Positions 15,735-22,724 of a DNA stretch of 64,000 nucleotides are shown here, in pieces. The notes under the pieces are model-generated. The model was given only the letters and a program-made list of their open reading frames with translations, ran no database searches and had not been told where the DNA came from. A program made the translations under genes and the position numbers. The stretch's first letter is position 1. Each line of letters begins with the position of its first letter. The stretch comes from Pedobacter lusitanus (lineage in GTDB: Bacteria > Bacteroidota > Bacteroidia > Sphingobacteriales > Sphingobacteriaceae): contig NZ_CP157278.1 in assembly GCF_040026395.1 (NCBI RefSeq), forward strand, positions 5,270,001 to 5,334,000, given 5' to 3'.

Positions 15735-17312
15735 TTAATTAATTAGAATATAAAAAGGATTTGATCTCAGGTAGTAATTCATTCGATACTCGTAGGCACT
15801 CCACATTCGACGGGGTTCACGTGGATTAGAAGGTGCTGGTCCATCGCTTTCATAAGATGAATGCTCGCGTCCAATACTTATTCTATTGGTAAGATTTATA
15901 TTTCTTAACTTAAGAGTCTCATTATTTGGTTTGCAATCCACCAGGATTTTAGGCCAGTTTTTTGCATCAGTTTTGTATGTGCAACTTTCTTCGCTCTTTT
16001 CAACTTCAAAAACAATATCGGTGTACGGTTGAGCGGCTCTTGTTTTTTCCCTGTCTTTGTAAAAATTCAAATAAAGGTCTGCATAGCTGATAAAGTTGTT
16101 GCTGGAAACATCGGGCTGGTAAACACTGTTTTCTTTACTCAATTGAACATATAAGGGTTCTATCTGGGTAATGTTTTCGAACTCTGTCTCCACCAGCTGA
16201 TGGGTATTTGCATCTGCAAAAGAGCAGGCAATAGGAACACCATAGCTTGTCTCGGTAAATTTTGAATTATAAATCAGGTTCAGAAAATGTGAATAGCCTT
16301 TGAAAGTTTGTACGCTATAATCGCTATCTCCTCCAAGAATCAGCACTTTAAACTGTGTTTCTTCAAAGAATTTTTTCTCTTCTGTAGTCAGCACCTCTGT
16401 CTTGTTGTAGAAAATGCGATCGAACTCTTTTTTGATACAGGATTCGGCAAACTGATATTCCTTATCCGTCTCGATGACGATCATCCCCATACGTCCGTAA
16501 GTGACAGAATTTACGTAAACCGGAGGCATGCCTGGTGTACCCTGAATAGGCTTATCAGCGATCGGTGCGATGTCCATATTGACTGTAAAGCTGGCTTGAA
16601 AGAATTTTACATATAGTCCTGTGGATTGCAATATTTTATGTGACTCTGAAGTGCTGGTTTCACTTTTTGAGGAGAATAATTTCCGGGTATTGATGTCTGT
16701 TCCGAAGGCCTGTTTTATCTCGTCATAAAAGGTGAAACGCTTATACTGGAACATGAATTTATCAGTCTGCTGGAAACTGCCGCCTTTAGCCATCTCCTTC
16801 ACATAGTCATCCAATTTGGAATAGGAAGGATTTTCGATGACACGGCTGGTAGGTTTTGGGGTACTATGCGTCAATGACATTGACACGGTGATTGGTTTTC
16901 TGGTTGGCAGAAAAATTGGAAGATAATTTTGTTTGGAAATACTGTTTCCATCCAGGACTGCACCCGGAAATATATAGTTTTTACCCTGATACAAAAGGGC
17001 TTCTGTACTTTTTACCAGATGTTTTTTTGAAAAAAAGGCCTCATCTTCCGGAGTCATGCCGTTCGTAATAGTTGTTTTGCCTGGTTTTGCCACCTGATTA
17101 TTATGGCCTCCCGGACGGCTGAAATAGTCGAGAGCCATGGATTTGTACAAGGAATCTCCATAATAGGCGTATGATGAATCAATCTTGATTCGATACGGTG
17201 TACGTCCGGTTTTTAATAACGCTTCATTGCTGGCATTTGCTGGCGGGTTCTCTTTTCTGCAGGAATAAAGTAGAACAGGTACTATGAAGAGTAACTTAAA
17301 GAGCTGTTTCAT
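15735..17312 (-). CDS. CDC-like lipoprotein, long form, copy 1
   Basis: 525 residues; lipoprotein signal MKQLFKLLFIVPVLLYSC with Cys18. The core has the cytolysin marks FFQASFTVNMDIAP (237-250), YVNSVTYGRMGMIVIE (266-281), LILGGDSDY (324-332) and SYGVPIACSF (356-365). Residues about 381-525 are an extra C-terminal domain rich in beta-type segments (YADLYLNFYKD, YTDIVFEVEKSEESC, RISIGREHSSY) without the cholesterol-binding undecapeptide. This fits the long subunit of a two-component CDC-like pore, where the extra domain would bind the target surface; that role is inferred. The middle of the gene is almost identical in DNA to the next gene upstream. Its signal peptide and spacer resemble those of the short gene. 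Confidence 0.82.
   Translation of the reverse strand: MKQLFKLLFIVPVLLYSCRKENPPANASNEALLKTGRTPYRIKIDSSYAYYGDSLYKSMALDYFSRPGGHNNQVAKPGKTTITNGMTPEDEAFFSKKHLVKSTEALLYQGKNYIFPGAVLDGNSISKQNYLPIFLPTRKPITVSMSLTHSTPKPTSRVIENPSYSKLDDYVKEMAKGGSFQQTDKFMFQYKRFTFYDEIKQAFGTDINTRKLFSSKSETSTSESHKILQSTGLYVKFFQASFTVNMDIAPIADKPIQGTPGMPPVYVNSVTYGRMGMIVIETDKEYQFAESCIKKEFDRIFYNKTEVLTTEEKKFFEETQFKVLILGGDSDYSVQTFKGYSHFLNLIYNSKFTETSYGVPIACSFADANTHQLVETEFENITQIEPLYVQLSKENSVYQPDVSSNNFISYADLYLNFYKDREKTRAAQPYTDIVFEVEKSEESCTYKTDAKNWPKILVDCKPNNETLKLRNINLTNRISIGREHSSYESDGPAPSNPREPRRMWSAYEYRMNYYLRSNPFYILIN
16335..17055. repeat. Near-identical tract shared by the tandem long genes, copy 1
   Basis: Roughly 720 bp that match 17931-18651 (offset 1596 bp) with only scattered substitutions by eye, while the flanking parts of the same genes (15735-16300 and 17060-17140) differ clearly. 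This sharp change in identity suggests recent gene conversion or recombination between the copies. Boundaries are approximate. Confidence 0.8.
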
Positions 17313-17330
17313 AAGATCTTGTTTATTGAT

Positions 17331-18911
17331 TTAATCAAGTAAAATATAGAATGGATTTGGTCTCAGGTAGTAGTTCAATCTATGCTCATAAGCATTCCAC
17401 GCTCGTTCGAGTTCGAGTGGGTTAGAGGGTTCCGGTCCATCACTTTGATAAGATGAATACTCAGTTCCAATACTCAATCTGTTCGTAATATTGATATTCC
17501 TTAGTTTAAGAGTTTCGTTTTTTGTATCGCAGTCCACTAAAATCTCAGGCCAGTTTTGATAATTGGGCTTATACGTACAATTATCTTCATTCTTTTCAAC
17601 TTCGAAAATAATATCAGTATAAGGCTGAGCAGCTCTGGTTCTCTCCCGGTCTTTGTAAAAATTCAAATAAAGGTTTGCAGAGCTTCTATAGTTATTGCTA
17701 TTGTATTCGGGTTGATAAACACTGTTTTCCCTACTTAATCTGACGTATAAAGGTTCTATATAACTGATGTTTTCAAATTCTGTCTCTACAAGCTGATGGG
17801 TATTCGCATCTGCAAAAGAGCAGGCAATAGGAATACCGTAACTTGTCTCTGTAAATTTGGAATTGTAAATCAGGTTCAAAAAGTGTGAATAGCCTTTGAA
17901 GGTTTGTACGGTATAGTCACTGTCTCCTCCAAGAATCAGTACTTTAAACTGTGTTTCTTCAAAGAATTTTTTCTCTTCTGTAGTCAGCACCTCTGTCTTG
18001 TTGTAGAAAATGCGATCGAACTCTTTTTTGATACAGGATTCGGCAAACTGATATTCTTTATCCGTCTCGATGACGATCATCCCCATACGTCCGTAAGTGA
18101 CAGAATTTACGTAAACCGGAGGCATGCCTGGTGTACCCTGAATAGGCTTATCAGCGATCGGTGCGATGTCCATATTGACTGTAAAGCTGGCTTGAAAGAA
18201 TTTTACATATAGTCCTGTGGATTGCAGTATTTTATGTGACTCTGAAGTGCTGGTTTCACTTTTTGAGGAGAATAATTTCCGGGTATTGATGTCCGTTCCG
18301 AAGGCCTGTTTTATCTCATCATAAAAGGTGAAACGCTTATACTGGAACATGAATTTATCAGTCTGCTGGAAACTGCCGCCTTTAGCCATCTCCTTTACAT
18401 AGTCATCCAATTTGGAATAGGAAGGATTTTCGATGACACGGCTGGTAGGTTTTGGGGTACTATGCGTCAATGACATTGACACGGTGATTGGTTTTCTGGT
18501 TGGCAGAAAAATTGGAAGATAATTTTGTTTGGAAATACTGTTTCCATCCAGGACTGCACCCGGAAATATATAGTTTTTACCCTGATACAAAAGGGCTTCT
18601 GTACTTTTTACCAGATGTTTTTTTGAAAAAAAGGCCTCATCTTCCGGAGTCATACCGTTCGTTATAGTTTTCTTGCCTGATTTTGCCGCCTGATTATTAT
18701 GACTTGCGGAGCGACTAAAATAGTCGAAGGCCATAGATTTGTACAAGGAGTCTCCATAATAGGCGTATGATGAATCAATCTTGATTCGATACGGTGTACG
18801 TCCGGTTTTTAATAGCGCTTCATTGCTGGTATTTGATGGCAGGTTTTCTTTTCTGCAGGAAACCGTTATCAATAACAAAAGGAGGGCAAATGATTTAAAT
18901 AAGTTTTTCAT
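17331..18911 (-). CDS. CDC-like lipoprotein, long form, copy 2
   Basis: 526 residues; lipoprotein signal MKNLFKSFALLLLLITVSC with Cys19, clearly different from copy 1. From about residue 29 the two proteins run in parallel and are nearly identical through the pore-forming core up to about residue 380. Core motifs are the same (VNMDIAP, YVNSVTYGR, LGGDSDY, then SYGIPIACSF). The C-terminal domain (about 382-526) is related but diverged, for instance EKNEDNCTYKPNYQNWPEIL against EKSEESCTYKTDAKNWPKIL. It is likely a second long subunit with the same pore module and altered recognition surface. It lies 18 bp upstream of copy 1 and 16 bp downstream of the 292-residue family member. Confidence 0.82.
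   Translation of the reverse strand: MKNLFKSFALLLLLITVSCRKENLPSNTSNEALLKTGRTPYRIKIDSSYAYYGDSLYKSMAFDYFSRSASHNNQAAKSGKKTITNGMTPEDEAFFSKKHLVKSTEALLYQGKNYIFPGAVLDGNSISKQNYLPIFLPTRKPITVSMSLTHSTPKPTSRVIENPSYSKLDDYVKEMAKGGSFQQTDKFMFQYKRFTFYDEIKQAFGTDINTRKLFSSKSETSTSESHKILQSTGLYVKFFQASFTVNMDIAPIADKPIQGTPGMPPVYVNSVTYGRMGMIVIETDKEYQFAESCIKKEFDRIFYNKTEVLTTEEKKFFEETQFKVLILGGDSDYTVQTFKGYSHFLNLIYNSKFTETSYGIPIACSFADANTHQLVETEFENISYIEPLYVRLSRENSVYQPEYNSNNYRSSANLYLNFYKDRERTRAAQPYTDIIFEVEKNEDNCTYKPNYQNWPEILVDCDTKNETLKLRNINITNRLSIGTEYSSYQSDGPEPSNPLELERAWNAYEHRLNYYLRPNPFYILLD
17931..18651. repeat. Near-identical tract shared by the tandem long genes, copy 2
   Basis: Partner of the tract at 16335-17055. It covers the region encoding the membrane-inserting core of the cytolysin-like proteins. 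Confidence 0.8.
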
Positions 18912-18927
18912 AGTTACAAAGGGAGAC

Positions 18928-19806
18928 TTAATATTTATTGTTAAATATTTGATGGTTTTTTAGATAAGATGATCCAAAAGATATAGGCTGGCCGTAATTA
19001 GCTGTAGTGATTTCAGCTTCTACATATTCCATCGCTTGCTGAACAGGTTGTTTACTCTCTAAATCAATGGAGTTATTCCCTAATAGGAGAACCCTGTAAA
19101 TACAATTGGCCAGAATACTTTTGTCACGATCTGAGAGACTTTCTCTCTTCAGAATCTTTGCTAAAGCAGATTTAACTTCTGATACGCCAATATTTGATTC
19201 TACAATAATAATAGCTCTTCTTCCAAATGAAAGTGTGCTGGTGTAAATGATGTCATCAGGATTGTATTTTGCGAGTAGGCCATCATTTGTCCTGAACGTC
19301 CCTGTTTCAGGTAGTTCCATGTCAACAGTGAATGCGACGCGTTCTAAATTGATGGCCAGTAGGGTCATTGGTTTTAAGGATGGGTCCGGAACAGAAAACC
19401 AGGTTTTAGGATCGATTGTCTGGCCAAAAAAAAGCTCCATATCTTTGTAAGAACCCAATTCTTTTACTGCAAATGAAAAGCTTTTGTTTTGCCATTTTGC
19501 CAGGTTTGTAGCACTTATGGCTGCATCTATAGCTTTATATAGCGGTTCTTTCTGTGCTTTTATAGTTTTGCTTTTTGCATTCAGAGAATTAAAGTTTATC
19601 ACGATGTCGTCTTGAATAATATCCAGAACCTCATGTTGGTTGTTGTTTATGGTCCTTTGCTCCATTGCAGCGCCTAAATACAATATCTCCGGTGATTTCG
19701 CTGTAATAACAGAAGCCTGCTGCTGTTGTGCAGCTGCTTCGGAAAAAAACACGAACAGAGTTGCGCACAGAGATAATAAGATGATTTTTACTTTTTGGGA
19801 TCTCAT
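18928..19806 (-). CDS. Thiol-activated-cytolysin-like protein, short secreted form
   Basis: 292 residues. Unlike its neighbours it has an ordinary signal peptide (KVKIILLSLCATLFVFFSEAAAQ, cleavage likely after AAA or AQ) and no lipobox cysteine. Cytolysin motifs are NLERVAFTVDMELP (about 153-166), YTSTLSFGRRAIIIVES (about 190-206) and NYGQPISFGSSYLKN (about 270-284). The ending NHQIFNNKY closes the core without any domain 4. It is more diverged from the other three than they are from each other. A second short pore subunit released into the periplasm or medium, or a regulator of assembly, are both possible. The gene is 9 bp from the first gene of the operon. Confidence 0.72.
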   Translation of the reverse strand: MRSQKVKIILLSLCATLFVFFSEAAAQQQQASVITAKSPEILYLGAAMEQRTINNNQHEVLDIIQDDIVINFNSLNAKSKTIKAQKEPLYKAIDAAISATNLAKWQNKSFSFAVKELGSYKDMELFFGQTIDPKTWFSVPDPSLKPMTLLAINLERVAFTVDMELPETGTFRTNDGLLAKYNPDDIIYTSTLSFGRRAIIIVESNIGVSEVKSALAKILKRESLSDRDKSILANCIYRVLLLGNNSIDLESKQPVQQAMEYVEAEITTANYGQPISFGSSYLKNHQIFNNKY

Positions 19807-19815
19807 GGCCGGTAT

Positions 19816-20379
19816 TTATTTATAAAATGATTCTACATTTAACCAGATCAGTGTTGATTTGCCCGCATCCTTATTCATGATCTTTTCATAAGATTTTAGG
19901 TTGTATTGCTGACCTAAAATCAGACTTCCGGAAGATACAGGGGTACTTTTCTTCTTATAAAAGCTACTGTTTATCAGAAAGCCTGCCGGACCGGATTTCT
20001 CTCCCAGTAACTCCCAGTTATCACTACTGCCAGCCTGGAAGTAGAGTTTTTGTTTATCCCATCTGGATTTGAACTTTTCCATTACCCCGTACAATTTGAC
20101 CAGTGTAGTTGAATCATTTTTTACAATAATTTCCTGAGGAATAAAAAAAGAAACCCTATCGCCGAAATGTGTTTCTATTTCGGTTTCTTTCAGCATATCA
20201 GATATACCAGATGACAGCACCCTCTGGAATGTAATTATCTTTTTGGAGTTAAGCCTGACATGCAGGTTCGTTGTATTTTCAGGGACAACAGGTGGTTTGA
20301 CTACCTCGTCATTCTTTTTGCAGGAAAATGTAAAAGCTACTGTAGAAATAATACAGATTCCAATGGTTTTTATATTCAT
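19816..20379 (-). CDS. Small lipoprotein heading the cytolysin-like operon; candidate immunity factor
   Basis: 187 residues, lipoprotein signal MNIKTIGICIISTVAFTFSC with Cys20, followed by KKNDE, the kind of charged segment that can act as a surface-export signal in Bacteroidota. The rest (for instance HVRLNSKKIITFQRVL, VSFFIPQEIIVKN, WDKQKLYFQAGSSDNWELLG) belongs to no family I recognise and looks mostly beta. It is the first gene of the operon. Bacteroidota producers of two-component CDC-like toxins are known to carry a surface lipoprotein that blocks pore formation on themselves; position and type make this gene the best candidate for that role, but sequence alone does not prove it. Confidence 0.6.
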   Translation of the reverse strand: MNIKTIGICIISTVAFTFSCKKNDEVVKPPVVPENTTNLHVRLNSKKIITFQRVLSSGISDMLKETEIETHFGDRVSFFIPQEIIVKNDSTTLVKLYGVMEKFKSRWDKQKLYFQAGSSDNWELLGEKSGPAGFLINSSFYKKKSTPVSSGSLILGQQYNLKSYEKIMNKDAGKSTLIWLNVESFYK

Positions 20380-20794
20380 CTCAGGGTGATTAATTTGCTC
20401 AGGTAATCAGGAAAAAAGGGGTTTTTGTGATAATTATTTTTTTTAGTTCTTATTAAGAATTATTTAATAGTAATCGTATTTGATGTTAATTGTGTAATTA
20501 ATTGCGTTTTATATTCTTTTTTGTGTCGTTATAAATGTAATTAGTTTTTATTAAAGAATTGAAATTTTCTTTTTATAGTTATTTTGTTAATTATTTATGA
20601 GGAGTAAGCCAGGGTTGTGATTGCCTTTTTTAAAAGTGGAATACATGGCTATTGGCTGTGGAATTATTCAATATAGTTGAATAAAAGTTTGAATAGCTGT
20701 TGTTTGAGACATATGTTTATACAGTCCGCCAGCGGATAGATGTGGTATGAGTGAGCTGGAAATCAGAAGCAGCTATAAAAAGGGAAGGAACTGT
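20380..20794. other. Very AT-rich non-coding stretch upstream of the cytolysin-like operon
   Basis: 415 bp with no credible gene. The part from 20420 to 20600 is nearly all A/T with long T runs. It contains a small inverted repeat TTCTTA-T-TAAGAA (20447-20459) about 70-80 bp upstream of the operon start. I found no exact TAnnTTTG box reading into the operon, so its promoter is unassigned. The composition would suit silencing or a weak, regulated promoter. Confidence 0.5.
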
Positions 20795-21784
20795 TTATTG
20801 TCGCGATACGAAAGAAGTTTTTGTCGCATAACCGCTTTCTTTCAGGAATATTTCAGGAGCCTTCTCCATCTGAATGATATCTGCAATTGCCTTTTGTTTG
20901 TTTTTGGATTGCTGGTAGTAGGCTTCACAGATCTTATAGCCAATTATGTAACCAAGGTCGGGAAGACGATCTTCATATTGATCAGACATAAACCATTTAT
21001 CCTGGTTATTAGTTTTTATATCTTCCAGAAACTCCCGCCACAAAGATGCTTCGTGCGCTGTAAGATAATCGTAAGTTGATTGTTTGATAGCAGTTCTGTT
21101 TAAAACAAGGCGGGTAATAAATTCTGCAGAACCTTCCAGTAAACTTCTTTTTAGCAGGGTGCTTTTACCATTGTCATTTAGCTGCATAGTATGCACGTTT
21201 TCATGTACAACAAGAGCTGGCAGTAAATCCGGAGAAGCAAACATATTTCTTTGTTTCGGGCTGAAGGCACTCAGATCAGCGTGTTTGTCGTTACTTAACA
21301 TTTCCGTGCCTATAATGAATCCACCTTCTACAGGTGTTCCGCCATGCTTTAAAGGAGAGATTAAAAAGTAAATATCACTGAAAGTAGCGGTAGGATAAAG
21401 TCTTTTTAACTTTCTATAGGCATTACGAATTGTATGTTCATGTTTTCGGAATGATAGCGTAGTATTTCGGATCGAATTTAAATATTTTGGTAATAGTCTG
21501 ATGCAGTCCACGTAATCTTCAGCATGCAAATCGTCTTTTGCATTCAATCCTTTTAGTCCAGTGGTAGCTTTATCTATATAATACTTTTGGATAAAGCTAA
21601 TCTGACGTAATGAATCAGAAGTAGTCATACAGGAATCAAAGGCAGTCCAATAGTTGTGAAGATCTGTCTGACTAATGATGATACTATCAGGAGAAGAACG
21701 TTTCCAGTAGACTTTGCCGGATTGAGCATTTGCAGACAAGCATGCTGCCAGTAAGAGAAAAGAAATGAATTTCAATCGTAGCAT
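20795..21784 (-). CDS. Exported DUF2268-type putative zinc protease
   Basis: 329 residues starting at the ATG at 21784, which gives a clean signal peptide (MLRLKFISFLLLAACLSANAQ). The longer frame to 21910 is non-protein-like and would cross the promoter of the divergent AraC gene. The metallopeptidase motif VVHENVHTMQL contains HExxH-type residues (HENVH), and the downstream LLEGSAEFI supplies a Glu typical of the family. FSDIYFLISPLKHGGTP is another family segment. Likely a periplasmic or lipid-anchored hydrolase of unknown substrate. It is not obviously linked to the cytolysin-like operon, being separated by 415 bp, but is on the same strand. Confidence 0.75.
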   Translation of the reverse strand: MLRLKFISFLLLAACLSANAQSGKVYWKRSSPDSIIISQTDLHNYWTAFDSCMTTSDSLRQISFIQKYYIDKATTGLKGLNAKDDLHAEDYVDCIRLLPKYLNSIRNTTLSFRKHEHTIRNAYRKLKRLYPTATFSDIYFLISPLKHGGTPVEGGFIIGTEMLSNDKHADLSAFSPKQRNMFASPDLLPALVVHENVHTMQLNDNGKSTLLKRSLLEGSAEFITRLVLNRTAIKQSTYDYLTAHEASLWREFLEDIKTNNQDKWFMSDQYEDRLPDLGYIIGYKICEAYYQQSKNKQKAIADIIQMEKAPEIFLKESGYATKTSFVSRQ

Positions 21785-21849
21785 AAAAAGAGGATGGTTT
21801 TGCTTATTGTTAATTCTTAAGTGCCAGTACTTCACAAATCTAAATATAT

Positions 21850-21857
21850 TATCTTTG
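21850..21857 (+). promoter_or_regulatory. -7 promoter box (TATCTTTG) of the AraC gene
   Basis: Exact TAnnTTTG match. The ATG at 21864 begins 6 bases after it, so the transcript would be leaderless or have a very short leader. No TTG at the -33 position. Confidence 0.5.
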
Positions 21858-21863
21858 TATAAG

Positions 21864-22682
21864 ATGCTGCACCAAGAATTTGAACCTCCAGAAGAGCTGC
21901 GTGATACCATAAAATGCTTTTGGTATAACAGAAGAGACTTTGGAAAGATCCAGTCTGATTTTGAGGTAATACCTGACGGTTACGCTGAAATTATATTTCA
22001 TTTCGGAAGTGGTTGTAGTATTTCTTCCCCTGAAGGCTTGCAGCCATTGCCGTCACCATTTATAATGGGACTCCTGAATCAGCCTGTTATTATAAGCGCA
22101 AAAAACTGTTTGGAAATCATTAGTATCAGGTGTTTTCCATGGACTATATTTGATCTGCTCGGATTGCCGTCAGGCAAAGGTGGAGTACACATATTTGAAC
22201 ATCCTATTGCTCAGCTTCAGTCGACGCTGGATAAATTGGTTCATGCTGGCAGGATAGGTGAAGCACTGGATCAGGTAAAACAATATTTTCTGAATGCCAG
22301 GTCGCAGGTGGCGATGGACAGTATGCTATTTAAAGCGGGAGTTGCAATGACGAAGGCAAATGGCAATATGCCGGTAAGCCAGGTAGCTGAAGCGGCACAT
22401 GCCACAATTCGTACGCTGGAAAGGAAGTTCAGACAGTCTTCTGGTTATACAGTCAAAGACGTGTCGGGTCTGATGCGTTTTGAACAGGTAAGAAACCAGT
22501 TATGGCTTAATCCGGACGTTAATATTGCCGGTCTGGCGCATGACTTTGGTTATACAGATCAATCACATCTGAGCAGAGAATTCAAGCGTTACAGCGGTAC
22601 TACGCCGGCAGCATTTGCGAGAAAAGCTAAGAAAAGGAAACAGGTTGTAATCAACGATTTTGTCGTGTTTATACAATCCTGA
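21864..22682 (+). CDS. AraC family transcriptional regulator with DUF6597-type N-terminus
   Basis: 272 residues from the ATG at 21864. The N-terminal half (PPEELRDTIKCFWYNRRDFGK, VIPDGYAEIIFHFG) is the sensing domain seen in a large set of Bacteroidota AraC regulators. The C-terminal half is the double helix-turn-helix: VSQVAEAAHATIRTLERKFR and IAGLAHDFGYTDQSHLSREF, then YSGTTPAAFARK. The start is chosen because the upstream in-frame extension to 21765 passes through the -7 box. It is immediately upstream of the FAD monooxygenase gene (42 bp) and probably controls it. Confidence 0.88.
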   Translation: MLHQEFEPPEELRDTIKCFWYNRRDFGKIQSDFEVIPDGYAEIIFHFGSGCSISSPEGLQPLPSPFIMGLLNQPVIISAKNCLEIISIRCFPWTIFDLLGLPSGKGGVHIFEHPIAQLQSTLDKLVHAGRIGEALDQVKQYFLNARSQVAMDSMLFKAGVAMTKANGNMPVSQVAEAAHATIRTLERKFRQSSGYTVKDVSGLMRFEQVRNQLWLNPDVNIAGLAHDFGYTDQSHLSREFKRYSGTTPAAFARKAKKRKQVVINDFVVFIQS

Positions 22683-22724
22683 GACAGGAGCATTGCTGAA
22701 TTTTGTGTTTCAATTATATTCAAT

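Noticed and set aside
16308-16616. Plus-strand frames of 102 codons inside both long cytolysin-like genes (also 17904-18212)
   Set aside because: They are antisense shadows duplicated simply because the host genes are duplicated; no start context or family resemblance.
14652-20379. Classical cholesterol-dependent cytolysin acting on animal cells
   Set aside because: No Trp-rich undecapeptide or domain 4 of that type is present in any of the four proteins, and three are lipoproteins; a CDC-like antibacterial type fits better.
20747-21079. Plus-strand frame of 110 codons opposite the 3' end of the protease gene
   Set aside because: Antisense to a gene with a metallopeptidase motif; composition is not protein-like.
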